Under the pieces are notes generated by a model. The model was not told the origin of the DNA, did not search any database, and was given only the letters and a program-made list of their open reading frames with translations. A program made the position numbers and the translations under genes. Below, piece by piece: positions 1-8,033 of a DNA stretch of 14,315 bases; the first letter of the stretch is position 1; every line of letters starts with the position of its first letter. The DNA is from JBJXFY01 sp046155815 (lineage in GTDB: Bacteria; Verrucomicrobiota; Verrucomicrobiia; Limisphaerales; CAIMTB01): the NCBI GenBank assembly GCA_046155815.1, contig JBJXFY010000350.1, positions 1 to 14,315 on the forward strand, in the 5' to 3' direction.

Positions 1-245
1 TCGCCGCCGTACTCGCCCTGGTTGATCGAGTGCAGGATGCGGATGGCCTGGCCGTTCATGGCGCGTTCCCAGCGCGACACGTCAATCACCGGCTTCTCCG
101 GCGTCGAGTTCTTGAACTCGCCGCGCCAGGTCTTGCCGAGCAGCAGGCGGAAGGGCTCAAGCTTCGGGTGCAGCTTCTTCTCCTCCGCGGCGGAGGCGGT
201 CAGCGCGAAGGCGAGCAGGATGGCCAGGAGCGGAAGGGCTTTCAT
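1..245 (-). CDS. Small secreted protein of unknown function, 3' end outside window
   Basis: Translation from the ATG at 245 gives 81 residues before the left edge, so the C-terminus is missing. Residues 1-19 form a signal peptide (MKALPLLAILLAFALTASA, Ala-x-Ala cleavage site), so the mature protein should be periplasmic or secreted. The mature part starts with a charged Glu/Lys stretch, followed by LLGKTWRGEFKNS and a run ending in SRWERAMNGQAIRILHS. This resembles the beginning of DUF1579-like or lipocalin-like beta-barrel proteins, which open with a total-effect or residual-mass type repeat, but I am not sure of the family. The gene follows the DUF1501 gene on the same strand with an 80-base gap and may be cotranscribed. 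No Shine-Dalgarno sequence is visible upstream of the ATG. The start is supported by the signal peptide beginning exactly there. Confidence 0.72.
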   Translation of the reverse strand, partial: MKALPLLAILLAFALTASAAEEKKLHPKLEPFRLLLGKTWRGEFKNSTPEKPVIDVSRWERAMNGQAIRILHSINQGEYGG

Positions 246-325
246 GGGCTTGGTGAGCGGAACGATTGCCCGGCCGCGCCGCGGCCGACAAGCGGCGGCT
301 TCAACCCTGGGTCGCGGCGCGTCCG

Positions 326-1789
326 TCACCCCAGCACGCCCTCGATCACCTGCGCGCCGCCGGCCACGCCGGTGAGGCGTTCCTGCCGGCCGCTGACCTC
401 GAAGCTCAGCTCGTCGTTCGGGAGGCCCAGCGCGCGGAGGATCGTGGCGTGCAGGTCGCGGAAGTGCAGCGGGCGCTCGACGGCCATCAGGCCGATCTCG
501 TCCGTCGCGCCGATGCGCTGGCCGGGCCGCACCCCGCCGCCCGCGAGCCAGATGGTGAAGCCGGCGGCGTTGTGCTGGCGGCCGAGGTTGTCCTGCATCA
601 TCGGCGTGCGGCCGAACTCGCTCGCCCAGATGACCAGCGTTTCATCGAGCAGCCCGCGCTGCTTGAGGTCGGCCAGCAGCGCGGCACAGGGCTGGTCCGT
701 CCAGCGGGCGCGGGGCGTATGATTGTCAGTGAGCTTGGCGTGGGCGTCCCAGCCGTCCTTGTCCGGCATGTCGTACACCTGCACAAAGCGCTCGCCGCGC
801 TCGACGAGCCGGCGGGCGAGCAGGCACTTCCGGCCGAAGGCCTGCGTGCGCGCGTCCTGGTGTTCGAGGCCGTAGCTGCGGCGCAGTGACTCACTTTCCT
901 TTTCAAAGTCGCCGACTTCGAGCGCGGCGGACTGCATCCGGTAGGACAGTTCGTAGGCGGCGATGCGGGCGTCCAGCTCGGTGAAGCCGGGCCGGGCCGC
1001 GCGGTGGCGGAGGTTCAGCTCGCGGATGAGGTCGAGCGACGCGCGCTGGCCGGGGGCAAACTCGTCCGGCGGCAGCAGGTCCAGCACCGGGGTGCCGCGG
1101 TCGCGGAGGCGCGTGGGCTGGAAGGCGGCGGGGAGGAAGCCGTTGGCGTAGTTCGCCGCGCCGCCCAGCGGGCCGGCGTCGAAAAGCGTCACATAGCCCG
1201 GCAAATCCTGGTTTTCCGTGCCCAGGCCGTAGGTGACCCACGAGCCGAGGCTGGCCTTGCCGGGGCGGATGTCGCCCGTGTGCATCTGGTAGCTGGCGGG
1301 CGCGTGGTTGTTCGAGTCGGCCTGGAGCGAATGGATGAAGCAGAGGTCGTCCACATGCTTGGCCAGCTCCGGCAGCAGCTCGCTCACCCACATGCCGGAC
1401 TGGCCGTGCTGCGACCATTGATAGGGGCTGGCCATCAGCTCGTCCTTGCAGCCGTGGAAGACGTTCGCGTGCTTTGTGGCCTGGACCGCCTTGCGGATGG
1501 ACTCGGGCACGGGCTTGCCGCCGAGCTTCTGCAGCTCCGGCTTGTAGTCGAAGGTGTCCACCTGCGACGGCCCGCCGACGAGGTAGAGGAAGATGACGGA
1601 CTTCGCGGTGGCCGGGAGCGGCGCGGGCCGCGGCGCGAAGGGGTTCAGCGGGTCAATCGCCGACCACTTGGCCGCCGCGGCCGCGCGCGCCTCCCACTGC
1701 GCCAGCGCTGAAAACGCCACCGCGCCGAAACCCGCGCCCAGCCGGCCAAGGAACCGGCGACGGGAACCTTGGAAAGTCTGGACGAGCAT
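326..1789 (-). CDS. DUF1501 family protein with Tat signal (copy 1, not next to a PSD1 gene)
   Basis: 487 residues from the ATG at 1789. The frame stays open to 1894, but the extra residues look non-native and the Tat signal begins just after this Met: SRRRFLGRLG at residues 9-18, then a hydrophobic stretch and an Ala-rich cleavage region. DUF1501 proteins share the alkaline-phosphatase/sulfatase-like fold. Family landmarks seen are FLYLVGGPSQVDTFDYKPEL (67-86), HGQSGMWVSELLP (128-140), NNHAPASYQMHTGD (160-173), GWDAH (346-350), IWASEFGRTPMM (387-398) and FRDLHATILRALGL (443-456). Length fits the family. The substrate is unknown; the Tat signal implies export of a folded protein, possibly metal-bound. 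Unlike copy 2 it has no PSD1 partner: it lies after a NIPSNAP gene and before the small secreted protein, all on one strand. It is clearly diverged from copy 2 and is not a recent duplicate. Confidence 0.93.
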   Translation of the reverse strand: MLVQTFQGSRRRFLGRLGAGFGAVAFSALAQWEARAAAAAKWSAIDPLNPFAPRPAPLPATAKSVIFLYLVGGPSQVDTFDYKPELQKLGGKPVPESIRKAVQATKHANVFHGCKDELMASPYQWSQHGQSGMWVSELLPELAKHVDDLCFIHSLQADSNNHAPASYQMHTGDIRPGKASLGSWVTYGLGTENQDLPGYVTLFDAGPLGGAANYANGFLPAAFQPTRLRDRGTPVLDLLPPDEFAPGQRASLDLIRELNLRHRAARPGFTELDARIAAYELSYRMQSAALEVGDFEKESESLRRSYGLEHQDARTQAFGRKCLLARRLVERGERFVQVYDMPDKDGWDAHAKLTDNHTPRARWTDQPCAALLADLKQRGLLDETLVIWASEFGRTPMMQDNLGRQHNAAGFTIWLAGGGVRPGQRIGATDEIGLMAVERPLHFRDLHATILRALGLPNDELSFEVSGRQERLTGVAGGAQVIEGVLG

Positions 1790-1868
1790 TCCGCAATGAT
1801 GGGGCGGAGGCGTCGTCCGGCGAGCGGGAAATGACGGGCCAGCCCCGTGGTCCTCCGGCCCGACAGCT

Positions 1869-1910
1869 TCCGACGCTCCGGCGCATCCGGCCACGCTTCC
1901 GAGCGTCGGA
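1869..1910. repeat. Inverted repeat between the NIPSNAP and DUF1501 genes
   Basis: Perfect 10-base arms TCCGACGCTC (1869-1878) and GAGCGTCGGA (1901-1910) separated by 22 bases, with partial extension outwards (wobble at 1868/1911, then pairs 1867/1912 and 1866/1913). It lies 22 bases past the NIPSNAP stop in that gene's direction. It has no T-run, so it is more likely a REP-like palindrome or an mRNA-processing stem than an intrinsic terminator. Confidence 0.55.
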
Positions 1911-1931
1911 GGCCGGCCGAATCACACCGCC

Positions 1932-2699
1932 CTACCGCGTCGGCGAGTAGTCCGTGGCCACGAGCATGGTGGACTTCACGCCGTCGGGCGCGGTGAGGGA
2001 GCCGCCGGCGGCCTGCTCCGAGGCGGTGCGGGCGGCGGTCCAGGCGGGGTCCTGGCGGAAGGCGTCGAACGAGGCCTTCGCGGCGTCAGTGCCGTCGTGG
2101 GACAGCAGATAGACCAGCCGGTTGTCGGCACCGGGCTCGCCGGCCATCGGCGTCCAGTAGCCGAAGTGCCGCATGCCGTGCTTCGAAAAGAGCTTCACGG
2201 TGTGGTCGCGGAAGCGCGCATTGAGCGCGGGGAGGTTGCCCGGCGAGGCGGTGTAGTCGCGGTACTCGAACACGCGCGGCGCCTTCTCCACGCCCGCCTT
2301 CACGCGCGGCGAGTAGTCCGTGGCGGCGAGGAAGTAGTTGTCCACCTTCGCCACCAGTTCGCCGTTCCTGTGGGACTCGGCAAAGGCCGCCTGCCACTGC
2401 GGATCGCCCATGAAGGCCTTCCATGACGCCTCGCGGGCCGCGCGCGACGGATAGCGCAGCAGGAAGAAGAGGCGTGTGTCGGCGCCGTTCTGCACCGGCA
2501 CCCAGTAGCCGAGGCTCTCGATGCCGTGCCGGGCGAAGAGGCCCAGCGTGTGGTTGCGGAAGCGCTGGTGGAGGTCGTCCAGCTTGCCGGGATGCGTGTG
2601 GTAGATGCGCAGCTCGTAGCAGCGGGTGTCGGCGGCGGACGCGGGCAGGACGACGCCCAGCAGCGCGGCGGCGGCGAGGCAGAACAGGAGCTTGGTCAT
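1932..2699 (-). CDS. Secreted protein with two tandem NIPSNAP domains
   Basis: 255 residues from the ATG at 2699. The frame is open further upstream to 2840, but a signal peptide starts at this Met (MTKLLFCLAAAALLGVVLPASA, residues 1-22), which decides the start. The mature protein holds two NIPSNAP (ferredoxin-like, dimeric alpha/beta barrel) units. Unit 1 covers about 26-130: YELRIYHTHPGKLDDLHQRF, HGIESLGYWVP, then FLAATDYSP. Unit 2 covers about 143-253: FEYRDYTASPGNLPALNARF, HGMRHFGYWTP, then LVATDYSP. The repeat shows even in DNA, as an 18-base identical stretch at 1941-1958 and 2307-2324 encoding the shared ATDYSP end. NIPSNAP proteins have no agreed enzymatic role. Secreted tandem forms occur in Verrucomicrobiota and Planctomycetota, in my recollection. 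It sits between a small membrane protein gene and DUF1501 copy 1 on the same strand. It uses a TAG stop. Confidence 0.9.
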   Translation of the reverse strand: MTKLLFCLAAAALLGVVLPASAADTRCYELRIYHTHPGKLDDLHQRFRNHTLGLFARHGIESLGYWVPVQNGADTRLFFLLRYPSRAAREASWKAFMGDPQWQAAFAESHRNGELVAKVDNYFLAATDYSPRVKAGVEKAPRVFEYRDYTASPGNLPALNARFRDHTVKLFSKHGMRHFGYWTPMAGEPGADNRLVYLLSHDGTDAAKASFDAFRQDPAWTAARTASEQAAGGSLTAPDGVKSTMLVATDYSPTR

Positions 2700-2718
2700 G
2701 GCAGCGGAAAAAGCTGCC
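2700..2718 (-). promoter_or_regulatory. Stem-loop abutting the NIPSNAP start codon
   Basis: GGCAGC (2700-2705) pairs with GCTGCC (2713-2718) around a 7-base loop. In the mRNA the stem ends immediately before the ATG at 2699, where a Shine-Dalgarno sequence would normally lie, and none is present. It could affect initiation; that is inference, and a 6-base stem in GC-rich DNA can arise by chance. Confidence 0.35.
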
Positions 2719-2771
2719 GCGAAGCCCGCCCCGCCGGGAAGCCCAAACCGCACTCCGACACGGCTGAAAAG

Positions 2772-2798
2772 GAACAGGAGGAAACGGAGGGAACGGAG
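2772..2798. repeat. Purine-rich 9-base tandem repeat (3 units)
   Basis: Three consecutive 9-base units, GAACAGGAG, GAAACGGAG and GGAACGGAG (consensus GRAACGGAG), lie in the 258-base spacer between the NIPSNAP start and the small membrane protein stop. The run has no T and only three C. The rest of the spacer (2700-2957) holds no convincing gene. It also contains the start-codon stem and the 8-base doublet at 2917-2932. Confidence 0.55.
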
Positions 2799-2916
2799 CG
2801 CGGGAGATTGCCGCAGCGCAGCGAAGGACGGGATTGCCACCGCACTGGCCGGGCCGTCGGTCGCGCCCGCTCCGCCTCCGCTCCCCCCGTCTGCTACGGT
2901 TCAACCTGAAAGCAGC

Positions 2917-2932
2917 CGCTGAGACGCTGAGG
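2917..2932. repeat. 8-base tandem doublet
   Basis: CGCTGAGA (2917-2924) is followed directly by CGCTGAGG (2925-2932) and then GACGC. Two units only. It is listed because a second, different short tandem repeat lies in the same spacer, which together suggests a site that collects simple repeats. Confidence 0.4.
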
Positions 2933-2957
2933 GACGCGGTTGCCAGGATTTGGCCCC

Positions 2958-3281
2958 TCACCGCAGCACCGACCGCGTCAGGGCGGCAAAGGCCTCGAAG
3001 CGCGCCGCAAACGCCGCGGCCTCGACCGCCAGCCATGCCACCCCGCCCAACGCCACGAGCGCGAGCGCGGCCTTTGCGACCCGCTCCGTGAACGGCGTGC
3101 GCGCCGTCCGCAGCGCCTCGCGCCATAGGGACGGTCCGGGAGCGGGTACGTCCCGGCGCGGCGCACGCCGGGCCTCCTCCCAAAGGGCGTGCGCGGAGCG
3201 GCGCGGTCCGGGACGGGCGAGGCGGGCGGTGAGCGAGTCGAGCAGGTCGGCGGTCGGCGGCATGACGAGGTTCGTTGTCAT
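2958..3281 (-). CDS. Small single-helix membrane protein, function unknown
   Basis: 107 residues from the ATG at 3281; a second Met at residue 7 is an alternative start. Residues 1-65 are charged and Arg/Pro-rich, consistent with a cytoplasmic segment. Residues about 70-92 (AKAALALVALGGVAWLAVEAAAF) form one clear transmembrane helix, leaving a short C-terminal tail of about 15 residues. The layout (soluble N-terminus, one helix near the C-terminus) resembles small anti-sigma or tail-anchored proteins, but there is no recognisable domain and I do not assign a function. It lies 136 bases after DUF1501 copy 2 and 258 before the NIPSNAP gene on the same strand. No Shine-Dalgarno sequence is seen. 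Support for being real is the bounded helix, the fit into a same-strand gene series and the otherwise unexplained gap; long chance frames are common at this GC content. Confidence 0.6.
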   Translation of the reverse strand: MTTNLVMPPTADLLDSLTARLARPGPRRSAHALWEEARRAPRRDVPAPGPSLWREALRTARTPFTERVAKAALALVALGGVAWLAVEAAAFAARFEAFAALTRSVLR

Positions 3282-3417
3282 GCGCGGAACACCCGGCGGG
3301 CACGGCCCGGGTTGCAGGAATTTCCGGCGCCGCCTCCGTACCGCGGAAGCCGCAGCGCGAAACCCACGAGGGTTTCGAAGACACGGAAGGGGGACGACGC
3401 CGACAATGCACGGGGAG

Positions 3418-4865
<1,448 letters not shown>

Positions 4866-4869
<4 letters not shown>

Positions 4870-6671
4870 TCGCGGGTGATCGTTTCGTCGAGGTTCAGCA
4901 GGACGCGGGCGGCGGTGCGCCACGCGGCAGCCTCGCCGTGGTCGCGTTTTTCCTCGTCCAGCAAGGCGAGCAGGCGTTCCCGCTCCGCGGGCTGCGGCGG
5001 GCGGGCGAGGCAGAGGCGGAAGGCGTGGTCGAGCCGGCGTTCCGGCGGGGCCTCGCGCCCGACGCGGGCGGCCAGCGCCTCCGCGAGCTCCACGAAGGCG
5101 GCGTCGTTAAGCAGCGTGAGCGCCTGCAGCGGCGTGTTCGACCGCAGGCGCCGGGTGCAGGCGCTGAAGGCGTCCGGTGCGTCAAACACCGCCAGTGCCG
5201 GATGCGGCGTGGCGCGCCAGAAGAACGTGTACATCCCGCGGCGGAAGCGCTCCGGCCCCGCGCTCGACTTCCACTCGCGCTTCACCTGCCCGAGGGCCAT
5301 CACGCCGTCCGGCTGCGGCGGGAAGACGCCGGGGCCGCCCACCGCCGGGTTCAGCGTGCCGCTCGCTGCGAGGGCCACGTCACGCACGATTTCCGCGTCG
5401 AGCCGCAGGCGGTTCTGCCGTGCGAGCAGGCGGTTCGTCGGGTCCTTCTCCGCGAGGTCCGGGCGGGCGCGGCTGGACTGGCGGTACGTCGCGGAGGTGA
5501 CAATCAGGCGGTGGAGATGCTTCAGGGACCAGGGTCCGGCGTCTGGCGTCTGGGGCGATGGCGTCGCGTCCCCAGACGCACGACCCAAGACGCCAGACCT
5601 GGCGCTCGGCGCCGCGAACTCGACGGCCAGCCAGTCGAGCAGCTCGGGGTGGCTCGGCGGCGTGCCCTGCGTGCCGAAATCGTTCTCCGTCTCCACCAAC
5701 CCGCGGCCGAAATGATGCTGCCAGATGCGGTTCACGGTCACGCGGCTCAGCAGCGGGTTCGCCGGGTCCACCAGCCAGCCCGCGAGGTCGAGGCGGTCGG
5801 GCGGCGCGCTAGTCCGGCGGGCCTTCAAGGGATGAAGCACGGCCGGGGTGGCGGGAGCGACGGGTTCGCCGGGCCGCGTGAAGTCACCGGCGATGAAGAC
5901 GACGTTCGTCCGCGGCTCGGCGCGCTCGGCGAGCACCATCGTCTCGGGGAACTTCGGCTCGTCCTTCGTCGCGTCGCGCAGCCGCTGCTGGAGCGCGCGG
6001 TATTCGGCGTCCTGCGCATAGAAGGCGTTGAGCGCGGCGCGGCGCTGGGCCGGGCTGCGGTCTTCCGCCCGCAGGCCCAGGGCGTGCTGCGCCTCGGTGG
6101 GCAGCTTCTCGCGCGTCTCGGGCGTGAGCGCGGCCTCCCACGCGGCGAGGCCCGGATCGAGGGCGCGGCCACGGGCGTCGAGTTCCTCGCGGATGGGCCG
6201 GGCCGCCGCGCGCACCGTCTCGCGGCGGGCGAACTCCTCCGGCGTGCCGACCTCGATCGTCGGCTCGTCCTGCGCGTTGAAGAAGGCGAAGAGCTGGAAG
6301 TAATCGCGCTGGCTGACGGGATCGAACTTGTGATCGTGGCACTGCGCACACGCGACCGTGAGGCCGAGCAGCACGGTGCCCGTGGTGTTCACGCGGTCCA
6401 TCACGGATTCGATGCGGAACTGCTCCGGGTCAATCCCACCCTCCTGGTTGACCTGCGTGTTGCGGTGGAAGCCCGTCGCCACGCGCTGCGCCAGCGTGGC
6501 GTCCGGCAGCAGGTCGCCGGCCATCTGCTCGGTGACGAACCGGTCGAACGGGACATCGTCGTTCAGCGCGCGGATCACCCAGTCGCGCCACGGCCAGATC
6601 GAGCGCGGCGCGTCAATGCTGTAGCCGTTCGAGTCCGCGTACCGCGCGGCGTCGAGCCACGGCCGCGCCAT
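4866..6671 (-). CDS. PSD1 protein, C-terminal piece (rest of DUF1549, DUF1553)
   Basis: 601 residues if translation restarts at the ATG at 6671, seven codons past the amber codon. A weak purine-rich GGCGAG lies just ahead, so re-initiation is conceivable, but the product would lack the signal peptide and stay in the cytoplasm, away from the haem-attachment machinery. Sequence is well conserved: ARYADSNGY, NQEGGIDPEQFRIESVMDR, CAQCHDHKFDP with a CxxCH motif, NRIWQHHFGRGLVETENDFG, RSNTPLQALTLLNDAAFVELA and the Arg-rich C-terminus LCLARPPQPAERE. The 28-residue insert lies between WLAVEF and WSLKHLHRL, where relatives as I know them have only a few residues. The stop overlaps the DUF1501 start as ATGA, so readthrough or re-initiation would also affect coupling to that gene. 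Confidence 0.8.
5541..5598. repeat. Nested palindrome inside the PSD1 coding sequence
   Basis: Two nested perfect inverted repeats. Outer arms are GTCTGGCGTC (5541-5550) and GACGCCAGAC (5589-5598). Inner arms are GCGTCTGGGG (5546-5555) and CCCCAGACGC (5570-5579). They form the core of an 84-base in-frame segment (5532-5615) coding for a Pro/Ala/Ser/Gly-rich stretch that the protein family does not need. The length is a multiple of three and no stop is introduced. It looks like a small REP- or MITE-like element fixed in a surface loop. Confidence 0.65.
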
Positions 6672-6689
6672 CCGCTCGCCGTAGTGCGG

Positions 6690-6692
6690 CTA
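6690..6692 (-). other. In-frame amber (TAG) codon in the PSD1 gene
   Basis: Plus-strand CTA at 6690-6692 reads TAG between LLA and PHYGERM. The family consensus residue here is Ser (TCG), one substitution away. TAG also ends the NIPSNAP gene (1932), DUF1501 copy 2 (3418) and the DUF2784 gene (8015), so it acts as a genuine stop in this genome and general recoding is unlikely. Confidence 0.9.
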
Positions 6693-7337
6693 CGCGAGCA
6701 GCGTTTCGACGACCCGCTCGTAGGCGTCCGGCCGCGTGTCGTCGAGGTAGGCGTCCACCTCCGCGGGCGTGGGCGGCAGGCCGGTGAGATCAAGGTGAAC
6801 TCGGCGCAGCTCGATGATGCGGTCCGCCGGCGGCGAAGGCTTGATCCTGTCGCGCTCGAGCCGCGCGAGGATGAAGCGGTCCACCGGATTGCGGACCCAG
6901 CCCGCGTCGCGCACGGCAGGTTCGGCCGGCCGCTCCGGCTTCACAAACGCCCAATGGACCACGCGCCCCGGCTCCTCGTCGGCCGGCGCCGGCGCCCCGG
7001 CCTCCACCCAGCGGCGCAGCACGGCGATCTCCTCCGCCCCCAGCGGCGGTTTTTTGTACGGCATCCGCGAAATGTCGTCGTGCGTGTCCTCCACCACCTG
7101 GATCAGCAGGCTTTCCGCGGGCCTGCTGGGGACGAGGCCCGGCCCCGTGTCGCCACCCACGCGGAGCGCCGCGGCCGTGTCGAGGCGCAGCCCGCCCTTC
7201 TGCTGGTCCGCGCCGTGGCAGCTCACGCAGCGCGCCGTGAGCAGCGGCTTGACCTCGGCGAGGTAGTCGAGGGCCGCCGACTCCGCCGTGCAGGCCGGCA
7301 ACGCGGCGCTGATCAGGAGGCGCAGGGCCGGGGGCAT
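6690..7337 (-). CDS. PSD1 protein, N-terminal piece (signal peptide, PSCyt1, start of DUF1549)
   Basis: 215 residues ending at the TAG. The start at 7337 is chosen because the signal peptide begins there; the frame is open upstream to 7460 but those residues look random. The piece contains the CVSCHGADQQKGGLRLDT haem-site region (residues 37-54), then RMPYKKPPLGAEEIAVLRRWVEAG, typical of this cytochrome-like domain, and NPVDRFILARLE, which opens DUF1549. If translation ends here the product is an exported single-haem-like domain with an incomplete DUF1549 segment. No Shine-Dalgarno sequence precedes the ATG. The upstream minus-strand sequence (7338-7380) is locally AT-richer (GTTATTCTTCC) and could hold a promoter, but I cannot assign -35/-10 boxes. 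Confidence 0.8.
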   Translation of the reverse strand: MPPALRLLISAALPACTAESAALDYLAEVKPLLTARCVSCHGADQQKGGLRLDTAAALRVGGDTGPGLVPSRPAESLLIQVVEDTHDDISRMPYKKPPLGAEEIAVLRRWVEAGAPAPADEEPGRVVHWAFVKPERPAEPAVRDAGWVRNPVDRFILARLERDRIKPSPPADRIIELRRVHLDLTGLPPTPAEVDAYLDDTRPDAYERVVETLLA

Positions 7338-7405
7338 TTCGGGCGGAAGAATAACGGAGCCGCCCGCCGGCCAAACAGATTTCTTCAGCGGTTGGCTGCC
7401 GCGTG

Positions 7406-7426
7406 GGGCAGGCTGGCAGCCTGCCC
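7406..7426. repeat. Perfect palindrome, 10-base arms around one base
   Basis: GGGCAGGCTG (7406-7415), one G, then CAGCCTGCCC (7417-7426). It lies in the 276-base divergent spacer (7338-7613) between the PSD1 and DUF2784 genes, 69 bases upstream of the PSD1 start. It could be a dispersed REP-like element or an operator. With no T-run and no gene ending toward it, it is not a terminator. Confidence 0.6.
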
Positions 7427-7562
7427 TGTAGAAACCCACCTGCGTGTTTGTAGGAGCCAACGTGAGGGGGCTCCAACTGCCTTGGTCAATGGAGATTCCT
7501 CACCTCGTCTTCTACGCCTGAAGGCCGGCGCGGCGGCCGCACCAGGATGATTTCTACAGGGC
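7423..7562. mobile_element. Candidate MITE-like element bounded by 12-base inverted repeats
   Basis: GCCCTGTAGAAA (7423-7434) is the exact reverse complement of TTTCTACAGGGC (7551-7562), bounding 140 bases without a convincing gene. Inside, GGAGCC (7453-7458) pairs with GGCTCC (7469-7474). Immediately to the right, CGGAGT-GAA-ACTCCG (7562-7576) forms a tight hairpin; to the left the 21-base palindrome overlaps the arm. The stacking of palindromes suggests inserted non-autonomous repeat units. No target-site duplication was identified, so mobility is inference. Confidence 0.4.
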
Positions 7563-7613
7563 GGAGTGAAACTCCGTGCTACGCCGTTCGCGCCCGCCGC
7601 CGCAGGTTCGCCC

Positions 7614-8015
7614 ATGGACGCCCGGCATTTTCAGTTCGCCGCGGACGCCGTGCTGGCGCTGCACGCGCTGGTGCCGCTCTTCCTCGTGGGCGGGCTGCTG
7701 GCAGTCTGGCTGGGCGCATGGCGCGGCTGGCGCTGGGTGCAGCATCGAGGGTTTCGCACGGTGCATCTGGCGCTGATGGCCTTCGTCGCCGCGCAGGCGC
7801 TGCTCGGCCGGCTGTGCCCGCTGACGCTGCTGGAGGAGGCGCTGCGCCGGCGGGCGGGGCAGGCCGGCTACGGCGGCGGCTTCATCGCGCACTGGGTCGG
7901 CCGCTGGTTGTACTGGGACGTGCCGGCGTGGGTGTTCGTGCCGCTGTACCTCGCGTTCCTCGGCCTGCTGCTGCTGACGTGGCGATGGGTGCCGACGCGG
8001 GCATGGCGGCGGTAG
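7614..8015 (+). CDS. DUF2784 family integral membrane protein
   Basis: 133 residues from the ATG at 7614. The frame opens at 7566, but that part crosses a hairpin and looks non-native, and family members begin close to the first helix as here. Four hydrophobic segments are visible, at about residues 7-32, 44-62, 87-100 and 103-125. The DUF2784 signature is present: ADAVLALHALVPLFLVGG at the N-terminus and CPLTLLEEALRRRAG (about 68-82) followed by GGGFIAHWVGRWLYW. The family is a small bacterial inner-membrane protein of unknown function. Typical length is about 120-140 residues, so this copy is complete. It is the first plus-strand gene after the divergent spacer, 108 bases ahead of serA, and may or may not share its transcript. 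It uses a TAG stop. Only a weak GCAGG precedes the start. Confidence 0.88.
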   Translation: MDARHFQFAADAVLALHALVPLFLVGGLLAVWLGAWRGWRWVQHRGFRTVHLALMAFVAAQALLGRLCPLTLLEEALRRRAGQAGYGGGFIAHWVGRWLYWDVPAWVFVPLYLAFLGLLLLTWRWVPTRAWRR

Positions 8016-8033
8016 CGGCCCGGTTCACCGCAC

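Noticed and set aside
6690..6692. Genome-wide TAG reassignment or pyrrolysine-like use
   Set aside because: Three other genes end naturally at TAG at the expected C-terminus, and no pyl genes are in the window.
4938..7550. An 870-codon plus-strand open frame opposite PSD1
   Set aside because: Same reason. It mirrors the PSD1 codons, and its length only reflects scarcity of stops on the complementary strand.
7406..7576. A CRISPR array
   Set aside because: The repeats are inverted and different from each other, not regularly spaced direct repeats, and no cas gene is nearby.
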